Shown here in pieces: positions 1 to 6,735 of a stretch of DNA of 8,611 nucleotides. Source of the stretch: Clostridia bacterium. GTDB lineage: Bacteria; Bacillota_A; Clostridia; Christensenellales; Aristaeellaceae. The stretch is taken from contig JAFQGN010000186.1 of the NCBI GenBank assembly GCA_017398245.1, forward strand, positions 1-8,611. Direction: 5' to 3'. The translations under genes were made by a program, and so were the position numbers. The notes under the pieces were generated by a model. It saw only the letters and a list, made by a program, of their open reading frames with translations, made no database searches and was not told the origin of the DNA. Positions within the stretch are counted from its first letter, which is position 1, and the number at the start of each line of letters is the position of its first letter.

Positions 1-1
1 C

Positions 2-184
2 GGTCCCCTGCGCGACAACGTGGCCAAGAGCCTCTACAAGGTCAAGTCCACCATGTGCAACGTCGGCGTGACCAACATCCCCGACCTGCAGCGCGACGCC
101 AAGCTGACGCTGGTATCCTCCGTTTCCATCGTTGAGGGCGGCTACCACGACGTTACCCTGCGCGCTACCACCAACCAGAACTAA
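2..184 (+). CDS. guaB: IMP dehydrogenase, C-terminal fragment (5' end outside window)
   Basis: The reading frame is open from base 2 to a TAA at 182-184 and gives 60 residues, from [20 protein letters not shown] to a C-terminus ending RATTNQN. The stretch [18 protein letters not shown] followed by [17 protein letters not shown] resembles the extreme C-terminus of the roughly 500-residue IMP dehydrogenases of Clostridia and some protists, as I remember them. That enzyme oxidises IMP to XMP with NAD+ in guanine nucleotide synthesis. The catalytic cysteine loop and CBS domains would lie upstream, so identity rests on the tail alone. A related TIM-barrel enzyme such as GMP reductase cannot be excluded. 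The gene runs toward argF and ends just before the hairpin-rich interval. Its stop codon lies inside a small palindrome (182-200). Confidence 0.62.
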   Translation, partial: GPLRDNVAKSLYKVKSTMCNVGVTNIPDLQRDAKLTLVSSVSIVEGGYHDVTLRATTNQN

Positions 185-200
185 AACGCAGGGCGTTTTA
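182..200 (+). other. Small hairpin overlapping the guaB stop codon
   Basis: TAAAACGC (182-189) is the exact reverse complement of GCGTTTTA (193-200), leaving a 3-base loop. The left arm contains the stop codon of the upstream gene and the right arm ends in four T. It could be a minor terminator or a 3'-end stabiliser. In the duplicated copy near 394 only the right arm is present, so the hairpin is specific to the gene-proximal copy. Confidence 0.5.
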
Positions 201-269
201 TCCCGCCTGCTGCCGCTCAATTTTGACGAACTCCCGACCCCATATGCCAGAGGGCCGGGAGTTCTGCGT
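189..269 (+). repeat. Direct repeat copy A (box plus hairpin)
   Basis: This copy matches 394-474 at a constant offset of 205 bases. The left part (189-237 against 394-442) differs at one of 49 positions (A226 against G431). The right part (255-269 against 460-474) is identical. Between them the 17 bases that hold the hairpin loop and the inner stem pairs have the same length but different sequence. The repeat starts 5 bases after the guaB stop codon and contains the 20-base box at 208-227, which abuts the hairpin stem. Confidence 0.92.
228..264 (+). terminator. Hairpin A, probable guaB terminator
   Basis: GAACTCCCG (228-236) pairs with CGGGAGTTC (256-264). After one A/C mismatch, CCC (238-240) pairs with GGG (252-254), leaving the 11-base loop CATATGCCAGA (241-251). 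It begins 44 bases after the guaB stop codon and directly follows the 20-base box. The downstream sequence TGCGTATCTG is not a clear T tract, so termination strength is uncertain; hairpin B may act as a back-up. Confidence 0.65.
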
Positions 270-300
270 ATCTGTTCGGATGGGACGACTGTATTTCCCC

Positions 301-335
301 GAGATCCAGCCGCATAGGTTCAACGGCTGGATCTC
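301..335. terminator. Hairpin with perfect 12-bp stem and 11-nt loop
   Basis: GAGATCCAGCCG (301-312) and CGGCTGGATCTC (324-335) are perfect reverse complements. The loop CATAGGTTCAA (313-323) fits the loop class shared by all five hairpins here. It has no 20-base box beside it and no strong T tract on either side. TTTCCCC (294-300) and GGGGAAA (350-356) could add a discontinuous outer stem. Its role as a terminator is inferred only from its place between convergent genes. Confidence 0.5.
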
Positions 336-393
336 TTAGGTTGGAGGAGGGGGAAACGGCGCGTGCACAGCTGCGCAGGGGCGATCCGAAGCA

Positions 394-474
394 CAGGGCG
401 TTTTATCCCGCCTGCTGCCGCTCAATTTTGGCGAACTCCCGATCCTTGAATTTATGGGGCCGGGAGTTCTGCGT
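394..474 (+). repeat. Direct repeat copy B (box plus hairpin, loop inverted)
   Basis: This is the second copy of the element at 189-269. It keeps the 20-base box (413-432) and the GAACTCCCG/CGGGAGTTC stem. The loop is TTGAATTTATG, whose reverse complement CATAAATTCAA resembles the loop class seen in the forward orientation in copy A. Relative to its flanks the loop therefore appears inverted. The bases just before 394 do not match those before copy A, which places the left edge of the duplication close to the guaB stop codon. Confidence 0.92.
433..469 (+). terminator. Hairpin B with T tract, probable plus-strand terminator
   Basis: GAACTCCCG (433-441) pairs with CGGGAGTTC (461-469). Past an A/C mismatch, TCC (443-445) pairs with GGG (457-459, with one G-T pair) around the 11-base loop TTGAATTTATG (446-456). 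The 3' side continues TGCGTTTTTGG with five T, the best plus-strand T tract in the interval. This makes it the more convincing intrinsic terminator for transcripts leaving guaB. Confidence 0.68.
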
Positions 475-525
475 TTTTGGAAGAAACGATGGGCGCACAT
501 ACAGGCGTATCCCCAAAGGGCATAA

Positions 526-558
526 GAAATTCCGCCTTGGACATGTGGGCGGAATTTC
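526..558. terminator. Hairpin with perfect 11-bp stem and 11-nt loop
   Basis: GAAATTCCGCC (526-536) and GGCGGAATTTC (548-558) pair perfectly around TTGGACATGTG (537-547). That loop is the reverse complement of CACATGTCCAA, again the shared loop class. On the minus strand the stem ends in AATTTC followed by TTATG, a weak T-rich exit. It could therefore be a second minus-strand terminator behind the argF-proximal hairpin. The direction is uncertain. Confidence 0.5.
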
Positions 559-594
559 GGGGGAATGCCGGCGATAATATAGAAAAGGAATGCA

Positions 595-631
595 GAAAAG
601 CTGACCCTTGGACTTATGGGGTCAGCTTTTC
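595..631 (-). terminator. argF terminator hairpin (box C element)
   Basis: GAAAAGCTGACCC (595-607) and GGGTCAGCTTTTC (619-631) form a perfect 13-bp stem around TTGGACTTATG (608-618), which reads CATAAGTCCAA on the minus strand. The hairpin begins 35 bases after the argF stop codon. On the minus strand its 3' arm ends in CTTTTC and runs on into TGCATTCCTTTTC, a T-rich exit. The 20-base box lies directly 5' of it on that strand. Confidence 0.78.
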
Positions 632-651
632 GTCAAGATTGAGCGGCAGCA
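632..651 (-). repeat. 20-nt box, third copy, 5' of argF terminator
   Basis: Read on the minus strand, these 20 bases match the box at 208-227 with one change (TGCTGCCGCTCAAT, then CTTGAC instead of TTTGAC). The third copy at 413-432 has a different single change. In all three cases the box abuts the first base of a hairpin stem, which begins GAA. This copy is on the opposite strand and follows a different gene, so shared box sequence is not explained by the local A/B duplication. Confidence 0.88.
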
Positions 652-666
652 AGTGGCAGCGGTGCC

Positions 667-1662
667 TCACCGCAGGGTGGCATAGATGACGGCCTTGATG
701 GTGTGCATGCGGTTCTCGGCTTCGTCAAAGACGATGGACTGTTCGGATTCGAACACTTCGTCGGTGACTTCCATGGCCGAAATATTGAACTTTTTGCCCA
801 TTTCTGCGCCGATCCTGGTTTTGAGATCATGGAAGGCGGGCAGACAATGCATGAACACGCAGTTTTCGGCGGCCTGCGCCATCAGTGCGGCGTTCACCTG
901 ATAGGGGGACAGGTCGTGGATGCGCTCGGCCCATACTTCGTCCGGCTCGCCCATGGAGACCCAGACGTCGGTATAGATGATGTTTGCGCCCTTGACGGCT
1001 TCGGCCGGGTCTTCACAGAAGCGCAGCTGTGCGCCGGATCCGGCGGCGAGTTTTTTGCATTCCTCCACCAGCGCAGGGTCCGGAAAATACTTTGCGGGTG
1101 CGCAGGCGGTGAAGTTGATGCCCATCTTGCAGCAGCCGACCATCAGCGAATTGCCCATGTTATAGCGGGCGTCGCCGAAATAGACCAGCTTTTTGCCCTC
1201 CAGAGAGCCGAGGTGCTCCTGAATGGTGAGCATATCGGCGAGGATCTGGGTGGGATGGAATTCGTTGGTCAGGCCGTTCCATACCGGAACGCCGGCGAAC
1301 TTGGCCAGTTCCTCTACCCTTTCCTGACCGAAGCCGCGATACTCGATGCCATCGTACATGCGGCCGAGGACGCGGGCGGTATCGGCAATGGATTCCTTCT
1401 TGCCGATCTGGGAGGCGGAAGGATCGAGATAGGTGGAATTCGCGCCCAGATCGGCCGCGGCCACTTCAAAGGCGCAGCGGGTGCGGGTGGAGGTCTTTTC
1501 GAAGATCAGGGCGATGTTCTTGCCGCGCAGCACATCGTGCGCGACACCGGCCTTCTTCTGGGCCTTGAGTTCGGCGGCAAGGGCGATGAGGCCCTGGATT
1601 TCGGCGGTGGTGAAATCGAGCAGCTTCAGAAAATGCCTGCCTTTGAGTTCATGGATCTGCAT
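667..1662 (-). CDS. argF: Ornithine carbamoyltransferase
   Basis: This enzyme joins carbamoyl phosphate and ornithine to make citrulline in the cytoplasm. The 331-residue product has the family's expected size and motifs: the carbamoyl-phosphate loop STRTR (58-62), FHPTQ (135-139), the ornithine-side DVWVSMGE (232-239) and HCLP (272-275). I chose the ATG at 1662 because AAAGGGG (1672-1678) lies 9 bases upstream and the protein then starts [17 protein letters not shown], as homologs do. An in-frame ATG at 1716 would overlap argH and has no such site. It is the last gene of an argG-argH-argF unit, 32 bases after argH. The context points to biosynthesis rather than the catabolic arginine deiminase pathway, since no arcA or arcC is in view. 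Confidence 0.96.
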   Translation of the reverse strand: MQIHELKGRHFLKLLDFTTAEIQGLIALAAELKAQKKAGVAHDVLRGKNIALIFEKTSTRTRCAFEVAAADLGANSTYLDPSASQIGKKESIADTARVLGRMYDGIEYRGFGQERVEELAKFAGVPVWNGLTNEFHPTQILADMLTIQEHLGSLEGKKLVYFGDARYNMGNSLMVGCCKMGINFTACAPAKYFPDPALVEECKKLAAGSGAQLRFCEDPAEAVKGANIIYTDVWVSMGEPDEVWAERIHDLSPYQVNAALMAQAAENCVFMHCLPAFHDLKTRIGAEMGKKFNISAMEVTDEVFESEQSIVFDEAENRMHTIKAVIYATLR

Positions 1663-1694
1663 ATCGGTATACCCCTTTCTGTTCGGGCGGATTT

Positions 1695-3065
<1,371 letters not shown>

Positions 3066-3103
3066 GATGAAAACGTTCCTTTCTGGGCGCTGAAAATCAG
3101 CTT

Positions 3104-3133
3104 CTTATAAACCTCGACGCCCCGCCGGATCAA
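3104..3133 (-). promoter_or_regulatory. Possible internal promoter for argH-argF
   Basis: On the minus strand TTGATC (3133-3128) and TATAAG (3109-3104) are separated by 18 bases and resemble -35 and -10 boxes (4/6 and 5/6 of the sigma-A consensus). The -35 candidate overlaps the loop and arm of the intercistronic hairpin. A start near 3097 would leave a leader of about 30 bases before argH. The match could be chance. Confidence 0.3.
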
Positions 3134-3149
3134 TTTTCTCCGGCGGGGC
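3119..3149 (-). terminator. Intercistronic hairpin between argG and argH
   Basis: GCCCCGCCGGA (3119-3129) and TCCGGCGGGGC (3139-3149) form a perfect, very GC-rich 11-bp stem around a 9-base loop. It starts 25 bases after the argG stop codon. The minus-strand sequence after it, GTCGAGGTTTATAAG, has no T tract. It is therefore more likely a partial terminator, or a block that protects the argG mRNA 3' end, than a full stop. Its loop does not belong to the CATAaGTCCAA class. Confidence 0.6.
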
Positions 3150-3174
3150 TGTGAAAAGCGATGGATACCTGATC

Positions 3175-4407
3175 TTAGTAGGTCTTGCCGTTCTTGGCGT
3201 TGACCTGCGCCTGCACCTTGATCGGCAGGCCGAACAGGGTGATGAAGCCGGCGGCATCCGCCTGATTGTAGACTTCGTCCTCGCCGAAGGTCGCGATTTC
3301 CTCGGAATAGAGGGAGTAATCGGACCAGACGCCGGCGTTGATCATGTTGCCCTTGTAGAGCTTGAGGCGGACCTTACCGGTCACGTTCTCCATGAGGGAA
3401 TCGACAAAGGCGGACAGAGCCTTGCGCAGGGGGGTGTACCACTGGCCGTTGTAGACCAGCTCAGCGAAGCACACGGACAGCTCCTGCTTCTTGTGGGCGG
3501 CGTACTTGTCGAGGCAGATGGTCTCGAGCACGTTCAGGGCCTTGTACAGGATGGCTCCGCCGGGGGTCTCGTACACGCCGCGGCACTTCATGCCGACGAG
3601 GCGGTTTTCGACGATATCGAGCAGGCCGATGCCGTTGGCGCCGCCCAGCTCGTTGAGCTTGAGGACGATTTCCTTCTGGGTCATCTTCTCGCCGTCGAGA
3701 GCGACCGGAACGCCCTTTTCGAAATCAAGGGTGACATAGGTGGGGGTGTCGGGCGCCTGCATGGGAGAAACGCCCATCTCCAGGAAGCCTTCCTTCTCGT
3801 ACAGCGGCTCGTTGCCGGTGTCTTCCAGATCGAGACCTTCATGGCTCAGGTGCCAGAGGTTCTTGTCCTTGGAATAGTTGGTTTCGCGGGTGATCTTCAG
3901 CGGGATGTTGTGGGCCTCGGCGTAATCGATCTCCTCGTCACGGGACTTGATATCCCACTCGCGCCAGGGGGCGATGACGTGCATATCCGGAGCGAAGGCC
4001 TTGATGGTCAGCTCGAAGCGGACCTGGTCGTTGCCCTTGCCGGTGCAGCCGTGGCAGATGGCGTCGGCGCCTTCGGCCTTGGCGATCTCAACGATGCGCT
4101 TGGCGATGATGGGGCGGGCGAAGGAGGTGCCCAGCATGTAATCTTCATACTTGGCACCGGCCTTGACGGTGGGGATGATGAAATCTTCGACGAATTCGTC
4201 GGTCAGATCTTCAATATAGCACTTGGAAGCGCCGGTCTTGAGAGCCTTCTCTTCGAGGCCCTCGAGCTCGTCGGCCTGGCCGACGTTGCCGGAGACGGCG
4301 ATGACTTCGCAATTGTTGTAGTTTTCCTTCAGCCACGGAATGATGATGGACGTATCCAGACCGCCGGAGTACGCCAGAACGACCTTCTTGATATCTTCCT
4401 TCTTCAT
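3175..4407 (-). CDS. argG: Argininosuccinate synthase
   Basis: This enzyme uses ATP to condense citrulline and aspartate into argininosuccinate, releasing AMP and pyrophosphate. The 410-residue protein has the N-type ATP pyrophosphatase P-loop AYSGGLDTS (12-20) and the conserved [13 protein letters not shown] (120-132), which contributes to substrate binding in this family. Its length is normal. I chose the ATG at 4407 because GGAGGA (4415-4420) sits 7 bases upstream and the protein begins [16 protein letters not shown]. The upstream in-frame ATG at 4479 has no ribosome binding site and would add 24 residues with no family counterpart. It is the first arginine gene of the unit, behind a consensus promoter and ARG-box-like sites, so arginine repression is likely. 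Confidence 0.97.
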   Translation of the reverse strand: MKKEDIKKVVLAYSGGLDTSIIIPWLKENYNNCEVIAVSGNVGQADELEGLEEKALKTGASKCYIEDLTDEFVEDFIIPTVKAGAKYEDYMLGTSFARPIIAKRIVEIAKAEGADAICHGCTGKGNDQVRFELTIKAFAPDMHVIAPWREWDIKSRDEEIDYAEAHNIPLKITRETNYSKDKNLWHLSHEGLDLEDTGNEPLYEKEGFLEMGVSPMQAPDTPTYVTLDFEKGVPVALDGEKMTQKEIVLKLNELGGANGIGLLDIVENRLVGMKCRGVYETPGGAILYKALNVLETICLDKYAAHKKQELSVCFAELVYNGQWYTPLRKALSAFVDSLMENVTGKVRLKLYKGNMINAGVWSDYSLYSEEIATFGEDEVYNQADAAGFITLFGLPIKVQAQVNAKNGKTY

Positions 4408-4510
4408 GGGTATATCCTCCAGACATATTGTTTTTGCAGGGATGGCCTGTCGCCTTTTCTGCACCAAAGGCAGCTGCACGCTGCCGGCAGGCGATCAAAG
4501 CCTGATGTTT

Positions 4511-4524
4511 CTCTATTATATGCA
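4511..4524. promoter_or_regulatory. Degenerate ARG box over the argG -10 element
   Basis: CTCTATTATATGCA has a correct AT core and right half (ATGCA) but a poor left half. It covers the TATAAT element and starts 40 bases from the box at 4551, so it is nearly in phase with the two better boxes. Occupancy here would block RNA polymerase directly. The -10 box itself explains part of the AT match, so confidence is modest. Confidence 0.35.
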
Positions 4525-4542
4525 TCTGCCGCGTATTGTCAA
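4515..4542 (-). promoter_or_regulatory. argG promoter (consensus -35 and -10)
   Basis: On the minus strand TTGACA (4542-4537) and TATAAT (4520-4515) are perfect sigma-A hexamers with a 16-base spacer. Transcription would start near 4508, giving a leader of about 100 bases before argG. A half ARG-box (4511-4524) covers the -10 element, and a nearly complete one lies 8 bases upstream of the -35. I see no T-box, no arginine-rich leader peptide and no convincing attenuator pair in the leader. Confidence 0.82.
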
Positions 4543-4550
4543 GGGGTTAT

Positions 4551-4564
4551 TGGATGAATATGCA
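4551..4564. promoter_or_regulatory. ARG box (ArgR/AhrC operator), promoter-proximal
   Basis: TGGATGAATATGCA matches the palindromic pattern TGNATWWWWATNCA at 13 of 14 positions; the only departure is a G in the AT core. It lies immediately upstream of the argG -35 box. The pattern is the general ArgR/AhrC operator core known from Bacillus and E. coli. The regulator itself is not in this window. Confidence 0.6.
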
Positions 4565-4592
4565 TGTTAAACCGATTTTTAACACATATTCA

Positions 4593-4606
4593 TGTATAAA
4601 TATGCA
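4593..4606. promoter_or_regulatory. ARG box (ArgR/AhrC operator), distal
   Basis: TGTATAAATATGCA matches TGNATWWWWATNCA at every fixed or W position. Its start is 42 bases from that of the box at 4551, about four helical turns, so both would face the same side of the DNA. An ATTCA half-site (4588-4592) directly abuts it. Confidence 0.62.
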
Positions 4607-4618
4607 TTTATACCAACG

Positions 4619-4654
4619 AATATGCACCCCGTCATGCAGACAGGGGTGCATATT
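4619..4654 (-). terminator. Terminator hairpin after the TetM-like gene
   Basis: AATATGCACCCC (4619-4630) and GGGGTGCATATT (4643-4654) pair perfectly around a 12-base loop that could close further by GTC/GAC pairing. It lies 8 bases after the stop codon of the TetM-like gene. The minus-strand exit (CGTTGGTATAAATGC) has few T. The AT end of the stem repeats the ATATGCA word of the neighbouring arginine control region. Confidence 0.62.
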
Positions 4655-4662
4655 GCGGATAT

Positions 4663-6612
4663 TTAGCCGTAATTGGCGGAAAGCGCGGTATGGGCAAAGC
4701 TCTCGACCTGATCCCACTGCACAGTGAAGCCCGCGCCCTTTGCGCAGAAGACGGAATGGGGCGAGTTTTCGGTGTCGGCAAGGGGGCTGTAGCCTTCGGC
4801 GGCGATGACCTCGTCGGCATTGTGGCAGTCCTGATAGCCGATGTGCTCCCACTGCGCGGAGCCCTGGCCGTGCGTGAGCGCGGGGAGCTGCTCGAGCAGT
4901 TCAAGAAACGAGGAAGCGGCGACCGTACCGCCCAGTTCGCACTTGGCGGAGCCGCGCTCCATGACATCGGTCTGGGCATGGATCTGCAAAAGTTCGCGCA
5001 TGAGCAGATCGTACTGGTTTGCCGGTGCGGCGATGGAAAAACGACAGACGGGCTCGAGCAGGCGGCTTTCGCCACGCATGAGCGCGTTGCGCACGGCGCG
5101 GCAGGCGGCTTCGTAGAAATCGCCGCCCTCGGTGTGCTTAAGATGGTGGCGGCCGTTGACGAGCACGATGCGAACGTCGGTCAGCTCTGCGCCGATAAGC
5201 ACGCCCGGATGCTTTTTCTTGAGAAGGATCTCGCGGATGGTGTTCTGCCACTGGAGGGGCAGGAAATCGACATGGCATTCGCTTTCGAACGAAATACCGC
5301 TGCCGCGGGGCATGGGCTCAAGCCGCACGCGCACTTCGGCATAATGGCGCAGGGGCTCGTAGTGACCGACGCCCATGGTCTCGCCGGTGATCGTTTCCAA
5401 ATAACGGACCTTGCACGGGCCGAAGTGCACGTTCAGGCCGAAGCGGGATTTGAGGATATCGGTCATGGTTTCCAGCTGCACGGCGCCCATGACGCGCACG
5501 GCGACGGTCTGCGTTTTTTCCTGCCATTGAGCCTGCAGGAGGGGGTCTTCGTCCTCCAGAATGCGCATGGCGGCGAGCAGCTTGGACGGCGGCGCGCCGT
5601 CGAGAACTTCGGCGCTGGTCTGCAGCATGGGCGAAAGGGCCTTTTCTTCTTCCCCCGCCCCATGGCCGATGATCTGGCCCGCCTTGGCGGAAAGGCCCGC
5701 AGCGGCGCAGAGCATGCCGGGCACGGCTTTATCCAGCACGGCAATCCTGCCGCCCTGCACGCTATAAAGATTGGTAACCTTTTCTTCCTCCGGGCCGATC
5801 TTATCGCGCGCGCTGATCGTGCCGGAGAGGACCTTCATATAGACAAGGCGGCCTGCGGAATGATCGGCCTTGACCTTATAGACTCGGGCGGAGAAGGGTT
5901 CGGCCGCTTTTCGCTGCGGATCCGGAAAACGCGCGAGCAGGCCGGAGAGAAGATCGAGCGCCTCGCCCACTCCCCTGCCCTGCAGCGCGGAACCGGCAAG
6001 CACCGGGAAGATCTCACGTCGGCGGAAGAGGCGGGAGAGCGATTTGAGCCATGTTTCGCGGTCGAATTCGCCTCCAAGATATTTTTCAAGCAATGCCTCA
6101 TCGCGCCCGGCGGTCTCCTCGGCAAAGGCCTCTTCGGAAGGCCAGAGGCGCATATCGACGATATCGGAGGAGAATTCCTCCTTCAGGGCGGCGATGATGG
6201 AATCCGGGTCGGCCCCGGCGCGGTCGGTCTTATTGAGGAAAATGCAAACGGGCACATTATAACGCTTCAGGATGCGCCAGACCGTGCGCGTATGGGCCTG
6301 GATGCCCTCAGCGCAGGAGATGAGAAGCACGGCGGCATCGATAACGGAGACGGCGCGCTCCATCTCGCCGGAAAAATCGGCGTGGCCGGGGGTGTCGACC
6401 AGCTGCAGGGTGTTTTCTCCTACGGAAATGGCCGCCTGCGCGCTGAAAATGGTGATGCCGCGCTGGCGTTCGAGCGGGTGGTCGTCCATAAAGGCGTCGG
6501 CATGGTCTACTCGGCCCAGAGAGCGGATGGCCTGGGACTGATAGAGCAGCTGTTCGCAAAAGGTGGTTTTGCCCGCGTCTACATGGGCAAGCATGCCGAC
6601 GGAAAAATGCAT
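4663..6612 (-). CDS. TetM/EF-G-like translational GTPase
   Basis: The 649-residue product is close in length to TetM (about 639) and shares its EF-G-like architecture. GTPase motifs are intact: P-loop AHVDAGKTT (9-17), RQRGIT of switch I (49-54), DTPGH (73-77) and NKTD (127-130). A domain IV region beginning with PRGSGISFES follows, then a C-terminal domain ending GAGFTVQWDQVESFAHTAL. It should act on the ribosome as a GTP-dependent factor. The domain IV tip reads NGRHHLKHTEGGDF (486-499), unlike the YSPVSTPADF of TetM that contacts the tetracycline site, so drug resistance should not be assumed. The ATG at 6612 has GGGAGG (6622-6627) 9 bases upstream and its own promoter. An ATG at 6645 would lie upstream of the predicted transcript start. 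It appears to be monocistronic, with hairpins on both sides. Confidence 0.85.
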   Translation of the reverse strand: MHFSVGMLAHVDAGKTTFCEQLLYQSQAIRSLGRVDHADAFMDDHPLERQRGITIFSAQAAISVGENTLQLVDTPGHADFSGEMERAVSVIDAAVLLISCAEGIQAHTRTVWRILKRYNVPVCIFLNKTDRAGADPDSIIAALKEEFSSDIVDMRLWPSEEAFAEETAGRDEALLEKYLGGEFDRETWLKSLSRLFRRREIFPVLAGSALQGRGVGEALDLLSGLLARFPDPQRKAAEPFSARVYKVKADHSAGRLVYMKVLSGTISARDKIGPEEEKVTNLYSVQGGRIAVLDKAVPGMLCAAAGLSAKAGQIIGHGAGEEEKALSPMLQTSAEVLDGAPPSKLLAAMRILEDEDPLLQAQWQEKTQTVAVRVMGAVQLETMTDILKSRFGLNVHFGPCKVRYLETITGETMGVGHYEPLRHYAEVRVRLEPMPRGSGISFESECHVDFLPLQWQNTIREILLKKKHPGVLIGAELTDVRIVLVNGRHHLKHTEGGDFYEAACRAVRNALMRGESRLLEPVCRFSIAAPANQYDLLMRELLQIHAQTDVMERGSAKCELGGTVAASSFLELLEQLPALTHGQGSAQWEHIGYQDCHNADEVIAAEGYSPLADTENSPHSVFCAKGAGFTVQWDQVESFAHTALSANYG

Positions 6613-6636
6613 AATGAATCGCCTCCCAACCGTTCT

Positions 6637-6665
6637 ATTGTACATGGTCGCGCGGAATTATTCAA
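6637..6665 (-). promoter_or_regulatory. Promoter of the TetM-like gene
   Basis: On the minus strand TTGAAT (6665-6660) and TACAAT (6642-6637) are spaced 17 bases apart, matching the sigma-A consensus at 4/6 and 5/6. The predicted start near 6630 leaves only a short leader before the GGGAGG site and the ATG at 6612. There is no room for the long attenuator leader known upstream of tet(M). Confidence 0.55.
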
Positions 6666-6693
6666 CCGCCTGCGTTATTGCGCAAGGATATGA

Positions 6694-6724
6694 AAAGCGC
6701 TCCCGCGCAAGGCGGAAACGCTTT
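6694..6724 (-). terminator. Terminator after the GrpB-flavin reductase gene
   Basis: The minus strand can form a 13-bp stem between AAAGCGTTTCCGC (6724-6712) and GCGGGAGCGCTTT (6706-6694), with two G-T pairs and a 5-base loop. The exit reads CTTTTCATATCC, a short T run. It begins 11 bases after the stop codon of the fusion gene and lies upstream of the TetM-like gene's promoter, so it separates the two units. Confidence 0.65.
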
Positions 6725-6735
6725 ATATGCGGACA

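Larger units (their letters stand above)
185..666. other. Gene-free convergent intergenic region with five hairpins
   Basis: This 482-base interval lies between two converging genes. Short open frames cross it, but none has a ribosome binding site or a recognisable product, and they run through perfect hairpins. The interval contains five strong stem-loops (228-264, 301-335, 433-469, 526-558, 595-631), all with 11-base loops of related sequence. It also contains a direct duplication (189-269 and 394-474) and three copies of a 20-base box (208-227, 413-432, and 632-651 in reverse). Between the hairpins I see a purine-rich run (341-356) and nested short inverted matches around the 301-335 hairpin (294-300 with 350-356; 275-281 with 384-390). 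I found no transposase, no terminal inverted repeats and no regular array. Confidence 0.85.

Noticed and set aside
189..474. Insertion sequence or composite mobile element
   Set aside because: There is no transposase, no terminal inverted repeats and no target-site duplication; the duplicated unit is only about 81 bases. A small dispersed repeat remains possible and is reported as such.
189..631. A CRISPR-like or other regular repeat array
   Set aside because: Hairpins and repeats have irregular spacing, differ in stem sequence and lie on both strands; no constant repeat-spacer pattern is present.
132..689. Short plus-strand open frames in the guaB-argF interval (61-78 codons)
   Set aside because: They have no ribosome binding site, run through the perfect hairpins and direct repeats, and encode low-complexity Arg/Pro/Ser-rich peptides.
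3119..3149. Sixth member of the conserved-loop hairpin family
   Set aside because: With the closing A-T pair its loop is 9 bases and its sequence is unrelated to CATAaGTCCAA; the 20-base box is absent.
4408..4479. Extended argG start at 4479 giving 24 extra residues
   Set aside because: There is no ribosome binding site there, and the extension does not resemble ArgG N-termini; the ATG at 4407 has GGAGGA at a good distance.
4408..4508. Riboswitch, T-box or leader-peptide attenuator in the argG leader
   Set aside because: I found no T-box sequence, no arginine-rich short frame and no antiterminator/terminator pair, only short GC palindromes such as 4481-4490.
4663..6612. Naming the TetM-like gene as a tetracycline resistance gene
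   Set aside because: The drug-proximal loop is not conserved and no transfer signals surround it; only family membership can be supported.
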